Below are positions 48,019-61,455 of a DNA stretch of 64,000 nt, piece after piece; position 1 is the first letter of the stretch, and the number at the start of each line of letters is the position of its first letter. The notes under the pieces are model-generated. The model saw nothing but the letters and a program-made list of their open reading frames with translations, did not search any database and was not told the origin of the DNA. Source of the DNA: Panopea generosa (Eukaryota; Mollusca; Bivalvia; Adapedonta; Hiatellidae). The position numbers and the translations under genes are program-made. Where the stretch lies: positions 2,835,001-2,899,000 of the forward strand of contig CM055897.1 of the NCBI GenBank assembly GCA_029582155.1. Reading direction: 5' to 3'.

Positions 48019-49935
48019 GCGTTATATTATTAATTGGTTTTATATGAGTATACGTATATATGATATTGTCCGTAGCATTATTAATGGGTTTTATGCGAGT
48101 TTACATATATATGATATTGTGCGTAGTATTATTAATTGGTTATAGGAGTATACATGTATATGATATTGTCCGTAGTATTATTAATGGGTTTTATAGGAGT
48201 ATACATGTATATGATATTGTCCGTAGTATTATTAATTGGGTTTAAAGGAGTATACATATATATGATATTGTCCGTAGTATTATTAATGGGTTTTATAGGA
48301 GTATACATGTATATGATATTGTGCTTAGTATTATTAATGGGTTTTATAGGAGAATACATGTATATGATATTGTCCGTAGTATTATTAATGTTTTTTTACG
48401 AGTATAAATATATATGATATTGTGCGTTATATTATAAATGGGTTTTATACGAGTATATATACATATGATATTGTGCGTTGTATTATTAATGGATTTTATA
48501 TGATAGTATATAGCTATGATATTGTACGTTGTATTATCAATGGGTTTTATATTAGTATATATGTGTATGATATTGTGCGTTATATAATTAATGGGTTTTA
48601 TATGAGTATACATATAGATGATATTGTCCGTAGTATTATTAATGGGTTTTATATTGGTATACATATATATGATTGTATACGTTATATTATTAATGGGTTT
48701 ATATGAGTATACATATGTATGATAGTATATGTTGTATTATTAATGGGTTTTATACAAGTATCTCAAGCAGACACCGTCGCGATATGACTGAAAAATTGTT
48801 AAAAGCGACGCTAAATACCATACAACAACAATATTTATACGAGTATACATATATACGTTATATTATTAATTGGTTTTATACGAGTATACATATATACGTT
48901 ATATTATTAATTGGTTTTATACGAGTATACATATATACGTTATATTATTAATTGGTTTTATACGAGTATACATATATACGTTATATTATTAATTGGTTTT
49001 ATATGAGTATATATATATATGATAGTATACGTTATATCATAATGGGTTTTATATGAGTATATATACATATATGATATTGAGATAGTTCTATTATTAATGG
49101 GTTTTAAATCAGTATACATATATATGATAGTATACGTTATAGTATTACTTGGTTTATATGAGTATACAGATATATGATATTGAGATAGCTCTATTATGTA
49201 TAGGTTTATGCCAGTATACATATATATGGTATCGTGCGTTGTATTATTAATGTGTTTTTATGTGTATACATATAATGATAGTATACATTTTATTATTAAT
49301 GTTTATATGAGTATACATATATATGATAGTAAACGTTATATTATTAATGGGTTTTTATGAGTACACATATATATGATAGTATACGTTATATTATTAATGT
49401 TTTTTTATGAGTATACATATATATGATAGTATACGTTTTATTATTTATGTGTTTTTATGAGTATACATATATATGATAGTATACGTTATATTATTAATGT
49501 GTTTTTATGAGTATACATATATACGATAGTATACGTTATATTATTTATGGATTTTATGAGTATACATATATATGATAGTAAACGTTATATTATTAATGGG
49601 TTTTTATGAGTATACATATATATGATAGTATACGTTATATTATTAATGTGTTTTTATGAGTATACATATATATGATAGTATACGTTATATTATTAATAGG
49701 TTTTTATGTGTATACATATATATGATAGTTTACGTTATATTATTTATGGGTTTTTATGAGTATACATATATACGACAGTATACATGAGTATACATATATA
49801 TGATAGTATACGTTATATTATTAATGTTTTTTTATTAGTATACATATATGATAGTATACGTTATATTATTAATGGGTTTATATGAGTATACATATATATG
49901 ATAGTAGATGTTATATTATTAATGTTTTTTTATGA
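47695..49935. repeat. 2.2-kb array of a ~51-bp AT-rich minisatellite
   Basis: About 43 units with core GAGTATACATATATATGATA flanked by TATTATTAATGGGTTTTAT. A regional shift is visible: GTCCGTAGTATTATTAAT units with TAGGAGTATACATGTA dominate at 48060-48370, while AGTATACGTTATATTATTAA units dominate to the right. A pure TA tract lies at about 47980-48010. Interrupted by a SINE fragment at 48765-48835. ORFs on both strands are repeat translations. Confidence 0.95.
48763..48833 (+). mobile_element. SINE 3' fragment inside the 51-bp array
   Basis: GACACCGTCGCGATATGACT, GAAAAATTGTTAAAAGCGAC and GCTAAATACCATACAACAAC with a CAA tail. This matches the 3' end of core-type molluscan SINEs I recall, and its GACGCTAAATA is shared with the 3' end of the 1195-1445 SINE. 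The array continues on both sides. Confidence 0.75.
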
Positions 49936-49945
49936 ATATGCATAT

Positions 49946-49965
49946 ACTGAACGGAACAGCTAACC
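49946..49965 (+). repeat. Single stray unit of the 27-bp minisatellite
   Basis: ACTGAACGGAACAGCTAACC is an exact 20-base match to units of the 13.3-15.6 kb array (for example 15131-15150), 34 kb away, placed exactly between the 51-bp array and a LINE 3' end. Confidence 0.8.
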
Positions 49966-50290
49966 TATATATCTTTATTTTCCTCCAAATCATACAGGAG
50001 AGCATACAAACAATAATATACATTGTTGACAAAAGACAAATGAAAAAAAGGTAATACTATACAGATTGAATACATATATAAAGTAACGATAATTTACAAT
50101 TGACAAAACGATATACATTCATTTGATAGCTATACTATCATGCACACACACAGACAAAATCGCTTGCACACAAACACACTCACTCACGCACGCTGACATA
50201 AATATACAGACGCTAAATGAATTATCTTCATATGAAATAACTTTATCGAAACGAAAATTAAGAATTATTAACATGAAAAGCAAAGTCATT
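49966..50290 (-). mobile_element. Probable LINE 3' UTR
   Basis: On the minus strand the segment ends ATTTGGAGGAAAATAAAGAT followed by ATAT, closely resembling the 3' end of the LINE at 55190 (GGAGGTTAATAAAGATTATA). The body is AT-rich with a CA-rich stretch at 50140-50195 and no ORF2 remains. Confidence 0.5.
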
Positions 50291-50323
50291 TGAATCCATA
50301 TTGGTACATATTCTCTTTTTAAT

Positions 50324-50425
50324 ATCAATACATGTCTGTTTATATCGTATCAATACATGTCTGTTTATATCGTATCAATACATGTCTGTTTATATCGTAT
50401 CAATACATGTCTGTTTATATCGTAT
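50324..50425. repeat. 25-bp tandem repeat, four units
   Basis: Unit TCAATACATGTCTGTTTATA plus TCGTA, repeated almost perfectly four times. Confidence 0.95.
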
Positions 50426-50497
50426 GCTCATTTTGGTAACGCTACTTAATATTGTGACGAAGATATTGGAAATACAAAAGTAGCGGGTTAGTTGTTC

Positions 50498-50506
50498 AGT
50501 ATATAC

Positions 50507-50571
<65 letters not shown>
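50498..50571. repeat. (TA)n(TG)n compound microsatellite
   Basis: About 14 bp of AT followed by about 48 bp of GT. Confidence 0.97.
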
Positions 50572-50572
<1 letters not shown>

Positions 50573-52085
50573 TATAATTCGTTATATTATTGATGAGTTT
50601 TATATAATTGTGTACGATATTTGGTAATGTTGAACCATCAGTGTCTTTGTATAGCTGGTACATCCCGTCATATTACAAAACTATTCAACTAGAAAATAAA
50701 AAAATTCAAAATGCTCGCATTGAGCCTTGAGGAATATTATCCATTTATTCAAATCATGTTAGAAAAAAAATCATCAACAGTTAGTAATCATCAAATAATC
50801 ACCGCATTTACGGTAAATAACCATAAATAATAACCCTGCGGTGTTAAGCAATGTTCAGTTTTGCGGTCGCTGCATTTTATGCATAATTTATACTCATAAT
50901 GTAAACCGTGACCGTACATTTCATCAGATATGACTGCAAAATGTCATGGACATATCGAGGTTAGGTCATACCAGTTATGATGCTTCGTTATCCGGCTTGA
51001 CCATCGGTAAACAATTCTGTCCGGAGGAAGGTGATATAGTCAGTTAAACTCATCCCTTAGTATTTGTTTTGACAAAATAACGCAAAAACTCGTACCATTA
51101 ATAATGCGTTGACTAATTCCATCACGCCTTACTAAGCATTTAATAGGTTAATTGGGACATTTAACTTCTACGTAGGTCAATTAAGTGGAGACAAACTCTT
51201 ACATGTATATGATAGGATTGATGATATGTTATAATATAATGTATACAATCTCGTTAAAATCTAACTTTAAACTTCCATACTCTACGCACAGTAGCTATTT
51301 TTGTTGCGTAGAGTATGGAAACTTAAAAGTGGATCTGATTGTAATGAGATTGGAATGTATATGTTTATTGTTTTTTGTTATTTATACACCGATTCTGAGG
51401 GATATTGTTCATACGTTATATATATAAAGCAACGTAAGAAAGCCATATTATAACACTTAATAAGTCTACACTTCTATATTAAGTATTTTATTAGTTATTT
51501 CATAGTAAATATTATACCTCATTTTCACATTTCCTTCATTGATGCAATCCGGTCAATATTATAAGGTTATTTTACAGCGTTTTGTACAATATGGGAATAT
51601 ATTGTACGAGTATGTAAACGAAAAATCAAGTAAATAAACCGTGAGCTCAAAGCGGCAGACAAAGAAAATTGCAATGACAGGTATTCGGATTTTCTCAACG
51701 TCATCGTCATGAGAAACATTTTGTCTGTTGTTTGTTTTAATCGTTAACATTTCTACAAAATTTATTTCCTTTTCTTTTGAAGACGCCATCTTGAATTTTG
51801 AACTGTACACTATAAAAGTTATTGGATCCAATAAACTTTTACATATTGTACGATTCCGTGGTAACATCTGGGGTAGCTGATTGGCTATACACGTACAGGT
51901 ATAGAATAAATTAGCATATGGACCTTGATCGGTCCAATATAAAAACGCGAAATGATGTCATCCGGATTAGATTAACGTCTCAATACACAGTTAACGTGTC
52001 CCAGTGTAACATAATTCTTACGCTTAAACGTAATTTGGTTTGAAATAGTTTCAAAATGTTATCAAGTGATTGCGATTTCGTCCTG
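50572..52085. other. Mostly unassigned sequence
   Basis: The only structure seen is a hairpin at 51273-51320 (listed separately). ORFs at 51185 and 51559 are not recognisable. Confidence 0.5.
51273..51320. repeat. 16-bp perfect hairpin stem
   Basis: TTCCATACTCTACGCA at 51273-51288 pairs perfectly with TGCGTAGAGTATGGAA at 51305-51320 across a 16-nt loop; the flanks are partly complementary too. Confidence 0.85.
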
Positions 52086-52089
52086 CAGA

Positions 52090-52395
52090 TGAGTAGAGCA
52101 AAAGCCGGTATAGCATATACTGCAATAAGTCATCACTGCTGTACAAAAATTGACTTTTATAGGATTGAAACAGATGCATGTATTTGTGAGCATTTGAGGC
52201 CTCCTTATTTTTAAATCTTAGAGTGTCACTGCAACCTCCTTAAACAACAAGCTGGTCAACCTACCAGTTATTGTGCATTTTATGTGGATACTTTCTTGCT
52301 ATAAAAATAGAAATACTTCAAAGAAATTATATGCGGAATATTTTTACCGTGGAAACCCTAGACCTCATTTTATATAGAACAAAGATCAAAGTTCA
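52090..52395 (-). repeat. Dispersed ~300-bp repeat, copy 2 (partner at 17960-18240)
   Basis: Contains CAACCTACCAGTTATTGTGC, TGACTTTTATAGGATTG and ATAGCATATACTGCAATAAG, complements of the landmarks in the partner copy and in reversed order. Confidence 0.7.
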
Positions 52396-55185
52396 AATGT
52401 ATAGTGAGACCTAAACAAAATTATGTAAGTAGTTCAGTGTGCAAGCACATCAAAATGCTCAAATAAAACGGGCAATTTGATTTTAATATTGTGTTCGGTA
52501 TAATATAACGACATTAATAATACACGGTGTTTCGGTTCATATTCAAGTTTACGGACTGGTCAGTCAGACCTTAAAAATGGTTTGTTTTAAACATAGTTTA
52601 TTGCATAATTCATATAATAAGCAAACTGATTGGGCCACAAGTTCTAGCAACATTAGTTATTGCCCTCCCCTTTCAATATACAAATAACATTAGAATCAAG
52701 ATGACAATAATAACATTCGATAGGATGTAAACCAACAATCACAAAAGGAAGAGATAATCAAAAAGAGAAAATAGTACAAAAAAAAAAAGAAATAATATTT
52801 GAAAATGATCGCCTTATTACAAAAGCTTCGGAAATAAATTTACTTAAATTTAGAAGTTTGTTTTATAGATTGCAGTAATATTATATATAAACTTAAACAT
52901 ATTTGGCCTTGTGTAATAAAATTATTGATATACTTCTTTCTAATTTCATTATAGTAAGAACATATTAAATACAGCTGGATATCTGCTACATTTACTGTTA
53001 ACTCTCTTTATGCTATGAACATGAAAGTGTTGCCACACAATACAGAAATGAATATTCTATACACGTGTACATGAATCCCTTTAACATCCTTACATGTTTA
53101 TATTAACATGTAATAGATAAATAAAGTGTGAGTAAGATGCGTAGAAACATGTATTGAGATTTTCTATTTCAGTTAAAATGTAGCTTATCTGCTGGATGTT
53201 TTCATAAAATTAAAACTTACGACAAAAATCGACGTAAACGTAAACCAACAAGTATTCATAATACTTTTAATATTCATCGACATGGACCCAATGTTGGCTC
53301 AAACCATTAAGATATTATATATTTTCTTAAAATACAATCATTACAACGTCGATCAGAATTTGAACATACAACGAGGAAATGGTCAAATTGACTTACGGCT
53401 AAGTTATTTTGTGAAACGTAGTTCATGGAACTGTAGTTGTACGATATCGGTGTTGACCACGTGACTACGATGAAGATTACATATTAGAAATACAAAAAAA
53501 ATCAGTTCCAGATGGTGAATAGTTGACCATAACATTGAAGTGACATGTGGTAAGGAAACAAATCCGTTTGACCTGTACTCACGCAATAGTCGCCATGATA
53601 CGTGCTTTGTGCTCTAGCGACAGCTGCTTTCTTTTTAATGTAAGAAGCTGCACACAACAATAGATAAACGTCTTCCAATCGACACATGCATCTATAGAAC
53701 GGAAACCAGACATCATGTCACACAGACGTTTAACAAAAAGAAGAAGTATTTATATCAACGTGTGTTGTATAACTGGTCACTGCTGCTTCCTGCTGGTCTG
53801 TTTTATTCCAGATCATCTCCTATACTCTCTTCTAAAAGTCAAGGTTTCTTGTTCATATTATTGGAAATTTTCTAAGTACACAATTATTAGCGGAATACCC
53901 CACACGACGAAAAGGTCATGTACATCACAACAGTATAACGCTTAATTACGTAACGTTTTAGGGATGAATCAGATGTACGAAAAGTATGTGATGTAAAATA
54001 AATACAGTTTGTCAATTTCGATGCTGTCCATATAAATGAGCTAGAAAAAAAACGAGTGTATGACACATTTCTCATTAAAATATCCCCCACCCCGCTCAAA
54101 ACTGAATACCCGTATATAATCCTTCCATGATACTTTTAAAGGTGGGCATAAAATCACTCTGTGAAAATTTACATACGGACACTCCCCTCATCCCCCTCCT
54201 CAACACCCCCCCCCCCCCCCCCACACACACACACCGCCGACTCCCTATCAACCAATTTTATATAAAAAAAAAGTGAAAACATGGGAGTGATTATGTCTGG
54301 AAAGTCTATTTTGAGAGGTGTGGGATTGTGTACGTGGGTATTTGTCCGTCCACCAACAAAAACATGGTTTGTTATACTAGTGTTATTATTCCTTCAAACT
54401 GGAAAAGAAAAGACGATAGATCTTGGTCTGCTTTGTTACCAGTTGTCAGAATATGATTTACTCGAATAAAACTGGAACAACAAGAACATTGGTATCTGTA
54501 TTTTACTCGAGTATTTGCTTAAGTTATGCCGCTACTGTTGCTTTTACGATGTTGCCGTGGTCTTACAAGACAAGCACAACCTTACCAGTTTATGTCAATG
54601 ATGTATAAACTTTTAGTCATACAATGGTGAGCAAAATGGTCCGGCCCCTTTTGTAATAACCGGAAAGGTGGTCACAGTCATCTTTTCAGCATGCGCATTA
54701 AAATATATTTAGACTGATTCCGTATAATTTAAGCCACAATGCCGGGTTGAAAAAAAAACTGGAACGCAGGCTAAATGTTCGCCACTATTGAGGTGCAGTC
54801 GTACAATAATCGCACTGTCAGTCGTTACAGACCGATTGTTCGTGTCCAGTGATGGATTATCGCATCGTTCATTGCTAATTAATCCTATTGTATGTATTAT
54901 ACGGACAAGATGAAAGACTCAACTCGCAACATACCTGCAGTACATGGTAATACATGTATAACAACTTGTAAAAATGGCATCTGATGTCGTCTCACATATC
55001 TCTGATTGGAGGTCAGTTCCACAGACATGTACAATAGGTGCCGCCAATCAATGCTGGTTGTTACATAGATAATTTATTAACATAGTTATATATTGTATAA
55101 CATTAATGGATTAGCTAACAGTTACGCGGTCTCGACAACAGGTTGATCGAGATATTGGTTTGGTACGTTGATTTGCTGGCACAGT
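52396..55185. other. Unassigned sequence
   Basis: A poly-C/(CA)n stretch lies at 54208-54233. No ORF with recognisable motifs; ORFs near 53502, 53715 and 54281 look random. Confidence 0.5.
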
Positions 55186-55189
55186 GTGG

Positions 55190-56112
55190 CTACGTATATA
55201 TAATCTTTATTAACCTCCAATACTGAAGAGTTACAAAAAACACATGAGAAAATGAAAAAGCAACATACAATTATACAAAACAATATATACATTACAATAC
55301 AATACAATACAATATATCAATAAAGCAACACACATTTTCTCGCCCGAACACACGCACGAACATACACACACGCGTGTGCATTAATCAAAAGCGTGTTAAT
55401 ATTACCAGAGGAAAGGCCTCAAATGGGGAAAAAAACAGAAGACAAAACGGAATAACGAAACGTATGAGGAGAAAATGGTAATACAAACGATCTTAAAAGA
55501 ATAGCAAGGACTCGTCATTCAATCCATCATGCGATGAAAATACCTTACAATAATCTTTAAACATTTTACTTGTAATTCGTCACAGATTAGAAATTGACGT
55601 AGGCCAGCGCATAGATGAGTTATTTGGCTTTTCATGTTAAGATTGATAAAGTTGTTAAAAACAATCGACCCAAACTGTGTGTAAATTACCTTCCACAGTG
55701 CCTCGCGCAAATCTTCATTGGTTATACATTCAAATACAATGTGTATTGCTGGTGAGTTCACAACTGCACCGCACTTAAAACAATTCTGATAATAAGAATT
55801 ACGAGAGTACAACATACTTAATAGCTTCATGGTACTCTGACATTCACCCAAAAGCAATGGATATCTTTTACTCAACATCCACAGTGCTGACGGAGAAAAC
55901 ACATCAGTAGCGGCAATGTATTCAGTAAGTTGAGGATCTTCTAGCATGGCTATTTGACGAACATTATTTTCGTATACGCGGATAGAATGTTTAATTATAG
56001 TTTTCCAACAGTATTTTGATGGGAAACTTCCATCCTTTAAGAAATCATCGAATATATGTTGAAGACGATATTTTGCCAATACCCTATAAATATCAGGAAT
56101 GAATCCACTTTA
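55190..56112 (-). mobile_element. LINE 3' fragment: ORF2 C-terminus with intact frame plus 3' UTR
   Basis: The minus-strand frame is open from after a TAA at about 56112 to the stop at 55519. It begins GFIPDIYRVLAKYRL, then FPSKYCWKTIIKHSI, and carries CFKCG-x8-H-x4-C (NCFKCG then HIVFEC), the zinc-knuckle-like C-terminal motif of CR1-type LINE ORF2 proteins. The expected upstream reverse transcriptase is absent, so the copy is 5'-truncated. It would not be translated as a protein, having no in-frame ATG at the head. The 3' UTR includes a (TTGTA)n stretch (about 55290-55310) and an AATAAAGATTATATATA end near 55195. The lack of stops over about 190 codons suggests a relatively young insertion. 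Confidence 0.8.
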
Positions 56113-58820
56113 ATTGTTCAATGTAGGGCACCTGCACCAGTGAGGATGGCTTACAGTCTTTGTCGCTTTTAGCCAGCCCTGGCTAGACTCTCACTGAAAC
56201 AAACACGGATCACGGGCTCGATGCTCCAACATCACGTGTTACACGGTTTTATTTTTGATTGACGTCAATATTGCGTTGGTCCTGAAGAAAAAAACAACTC
56301 ATTGTATAATCATTGTTAGCGGGTACTGGTTTCCCGGTCACTTATTAAGCTTATGTGTTAAGGAAAATAAAGTAAACCAGACTCGCTTTCCTTATTTTAT
56401 GTATATGTGTTTATTTAGTTCGACTGAAGTTTCTGGACACTTCTTTACCAATTAATATTTACTAAGTTCTATAAAAACAACAACAATATTTTTAAAGAAA
56501 TATCATTTATCCTTCTCTAGATCATCTTTGTTTTATTTGCATCGACCAATTGACTGGTTTTACTAAATCAAATTTAATTTTCTAAACAATGGACAACAAT
56601 ACTAATTGATTAAATTAGCCACAGTGCCAACGTTTGTTACACAATTATCATTTAATATGTATGCTATGTTTATATGAAACAATGCATACTTGCCTTGTTA
56701 AGCGTAACGGTGTTATTATAAAATATATATCATAAAAAGATAATTTTGATGGGCAAAGTTCAATGCGAGCTTTTGATAAATGAAAATATGAAAAAAAATA
56801 TATAACAAAAGAAATTAATGTTAAATTGATTTAATGTGTATCTAATGTCCATATTAGAGAGTACCGACAGCGTTCTGTACAAACGTATAAGTCATATTAA
56901 TACCTAATTAACGCACTAATTATAACGTTGTTTTGTATGACTTTGTTATTTATAATTTCTAATTCAATTAAAGGGACAACATAATAAATTTTCACCTAAC
57001 TTTATTTCTGAAGATTTTGTTATCTACATGATAAATATAATGATGATGAAATTGCAAACTCTCAGTATGTGTGCAAATAGTTTCTGTTTTTTTGTGTGTT
57101 TTAATAATTTAACGCATGTTTTCAACTAGTCTGACAGCACCAGTTTTATATAAGATATATGTATTTGAGAAAAAAGCCAGTTTAACGTTGCCGTGTGTCC
57201 CTTTTTCGAACTCCGAAGTCTTTAAGTTTTGATTTAATAGGATGTATTTTTATATACGTCTTATCATGATTAATACACAGTATATACATAATATAAAACA
57301 ATCCTTTCATCTAACATATAACTATGCCGTTATCTATAAATATTTATAAGGGACTATATTTAAAACATGTACAATGAACAAAACGCTGAAACACGAGAAT
57401 ATGAATATTGTAAAAATTCCCATAATGCAATAGTTCACCTATACACAACCCGGTTTTATATAATATCGTGATTGAGATGCTATCAGGTGGATGTTCCACC
57501 GGCAACATCAAACACGCTTAATTAGCGGCAGCGGTTGATTATGTGATACGCTGGAACTATTGGATAATCCCCGTAATACGCACGTGCAAATTATGATTGT
57601 GAATTATTGACCGAAATAGTATTATGTAATATTTTGGCAACCCTCAAGAAGAGTTCCAGTTCTGTCATAATGTTGGCGGCAAACCTCCAAACAGGCGGAT
57701 AAGTATGAGCCACGTCAGTATTTCTCTCACAGGAAATGAAGCATGTTTATTGCAGTCACGTGAGTAATGGTTTTATAGTTATGTCCAAAATTAACAAATA
57801 GATATGGGAAATTTTAGAGCTTTAATTATAACATTCCCATGATAAGGTCGTTCTAATTTCTAAAATCACGTTATATCAATAAAACATTACATTAACTTTT
57901 ATTTCAATTTAGAAAATATCTCATTGAACTTCTGTTGGTTTGGTTTCTTCTGTTAATCAGTGATTCTAAAGTCCGTAAACTTTCCCTTGAATAAAGGCTG
58001 GTCGGCAATACTCAAGAGTGAGGCCTGGAACTGAATGTAAAAATTAAATAAAAATAAAGTAGTTTTTACAAGTCCATAATTAGTACTTGCACGTTTGTTA
58101 TAGTCAGTTTGAAGGCAATGCCAAATGAACTGTTAACTTGACCACGATAGTTCTATACACTCCGTTACTGCCATGTAACACATTATCATTTAATATTACA
58201 TTCTTCATTATAGAAATCGTGCCCATTAATACGGTCGTACTGATGTCCCGATAAACCTGCCCATACCGCCATTAATGACCGGGCCACAGATACAACGATA
58301 CAAAGGTTACGTAAAGTTTACCAACTTTTAATGAACTGTATATAATGATATGCGATAAAATCATGGTCGATGTTATGCAAGGCCTGTAAATAAAATAAAT
58401 AATTGACTGGTAGGAATGGGGCAGGTGATGCCTTACTTTATTGTAACTAACATTAATGTATTAGCCAATCAAATATTAAATATGTTATGTGTATATAAAA
58501 TGGGACCAGCACATCTTAGAAATTACATTATTAATTAATATTTTTGTCGCCTGAGTAATTAGTTCATAACATAATTGTATACATAATATTGATATGCAAT
58601 GCACGTTTATACTTACGACAAATACCCCACTAAAGTTCAACTGTAACCAGTTTTTCTTCTAATTTTCTACACAATTTGTTAACGTAATGCTGAAACATTA
58701 CCAATTACATTCCATCAGTGCATCTGTTTAAGCATGGAGCGGATTCAAATAAGCATGCTTTCAATCCAATCCATTTTCAGTCTGTGTATAATTCTTACAG
58801 TTTATTATTAAATATTACAT
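56113..58820. other. Unassigned sequence
   Basis: AT-rich, with no recognisable gene, repeat or RNA. Confidence 0.5.
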
Positions 58821-58823
58821 GGA

Positions 58824-58901
58824 ATTGTATTGTTACATATAGATATTGTAATAAAATATGTTATTGTATTGTTACATATAGATATTGTAATAAAATATGT
58901 T
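58824..58901. repeat. 39-bp direct duplication
   Basis: Two identical tandem copies of ATTGTATTGTTACATATAGA plus 19 further bases, implying a very recent duplication. Confidence 0.95.
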
Positions 58902-60205
58902 AACTTTACAACTCTTCAAAATTAAAGGAATTGAGTCTAATATTTGTTTATATTTTATATTTATTTGAGTCCCATCAAGATACAGCTCGTATATTTACAA
59001 GAAAACAAATATCACAAACAATTATATAATGATTATAAAGCTATGCATTTCTAATCAAACTATATCACTATAACAAGATTTTACTACATCATTTAAATGA
59101 ACATATTTCATGTAGATATCTTATTGGCTTCTGAACGTTATTTAGCACGAAGACTGAAAGCTGCGTTTATTTGATAAATAGTGTTTAATATTTTAACATT
59201 CCTAATCTTCAAACGAAATTATATTCGTTTTTTCTTTTCTTTTCTGTTTTATATTAATGCCAATACTGAAAGCGCAGTTCACTTTAAAGGAAGTTAAAAC
59301 ACGCTGTAACAATGCTATTTTGAAATATGAATATGAGCCAATACTTCCGTCTCAGAATAAAACACTGAAATATCAGATGCAATGAAAAGAAATTATATTT
59401 TAAGGAGGTTGAAGCAGACCAGTCATCTTGACCCCCAGGTCATCCTGGGTCATTTATTTCTCACGGACCTTTATTACTGCCAAATGTCAACGCTCTGAAA
59501 ATGACGTGAGAACATGCCCAGGTTGCACAAAATCTCTCTAATTTTCTTCCTCAGGTGCGCAAAATAATTCTACTTTTGTGCGCATGACCGGTGCACAAAA
59601 ATACAGTTAACAAACGATACCGTAATAATAAGGATACCCGTGGCTAGGAATTATGGGAGTAATATGGAAATTCACCACGTGATATGATCACATGGCCAGT
59701 CATGTGATCACTCAACGGTTATCGTAACTGTTTTGAGGCAGGTCATAGCAGGTTACGAACTCTTTTTGAAAAGTTCATCTCTCAAATTTCAGCAATACTG
59801 GTCATAAGCCACGTTGTTATTACACGTCTTTATATCGAACACGATCTGCACCGAATAACGATCTTTATCCGTTTGTAGGAGGACAGGAATAAATTCTTGA
59901 TTTTTTTTAATATATTTTACCCATTTAAAAAAGGTATTTTTAACCAAGCCAAAACACTTCAAATATGAAAATAAGATATGTAAACAGTTCTTTATATTGG
60001 AAAGTTGTATAGAAAACGTGTTAAACTATAAAGCTGTATGTCTTTTTAATATACTAATATTGTCAATTGCTGTGTAATATATTTTAAAGTCTTATCACAT
60101 TTTGTAAATAATCTTATTTAGTATTATTAGCGGTAGTGTGTTCTACTACAGATTGTGTTCTGTGTAACACACTCTCGCTTGGTTAAAAACTGTTCATTTT
60201 AAGTG
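58902..60205. other. Unassigned sequence
   Basis: No gene recognised. Short palindromic CACGTGATATGATCACATGG-type strings occur at about 59677-59710. Confidence 0.5.
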
Positions 60206-60208
60206 GCA

Positions 60209-60276
60209 CATGATATAATCACATGGTCGACATGATATAATCACATGATCGACATGACATAATCACACGGTCGACA
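60209..60276. repeat. 22-bp tandem repeat, three units
   Basis: Unit CATGATATAATCACATGGTCGA with two or three substitutions in later copies. Confidence 0.93.
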
Positions 60277-60365
60277 TTCCAAAATATTTATTCTAAAATA
60301 CATTCGATTTACATATTCCGAATATATATTTCTTGAGAACGTTTAATATGCTCCATGTCCAACTT

Positions 60366-60797
<432 letters not shown>

Positions 60798-60984
60798 GTA
60801 AATGAGGATGGAGAATCTGTAAAACTATGTTTCCCAAACCGATTACATAATCACGGATTCAGATCAGATTTAAATCCCATCAGTCCATCAAGTGATCTTA
60901 AAAATAAAAATAATATTAAAACAGTAAACTCGAAACATATCAGATCATATTCGATTCATGGAGCAAACTAAACTACATATCATA

Positions 60985-61455
60985 TGCCTATAAGTAACAT
61001 ATTATATGCATGTGAGTAACAGATTTTATGCCTGTAAGTAACAGATTATATGCCTGTAAGTAACAGATTATATGCATGTAAGTAACATATTATATGCATG
61101 TAAGTAACAGATTTTATGCCTGTAAGTAACAGATTATATGCCTGTAAGTAACAGATTATATGCATGTAAGTAACATGTTAAATGGATGTAAGTAACATAT
61201 TATATGCATGTAAGTAACATATTATAGGCATGTAAGTAACAGATTATATGCCTGTAAGTAGCATATTATATGCATGTAAGTAACATATTATATGCCTGTA
61301 TGTAACAGATTATATGCATGTAAGTAACAGATTATATGCCTGTAAGTAACATATTATATGCATGTAAGTAACATATTATATGCCTGTATGTAACAGATTA
61401 TATGCATGTAAGTAACAGATTATATGCCTGTAAGTTACAGAGTATATGCATATAA
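60985..61455. repeat. 22-bp minisatellite
   Basis: About 21 units with core TAAGTAACAGATTATATGCC plus TG. Variants ACAT/ACAG and GCCTG/GCATG alternate in a patterned way, suggesting duplication of multi-unit blocks. Confidence 0.95.
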
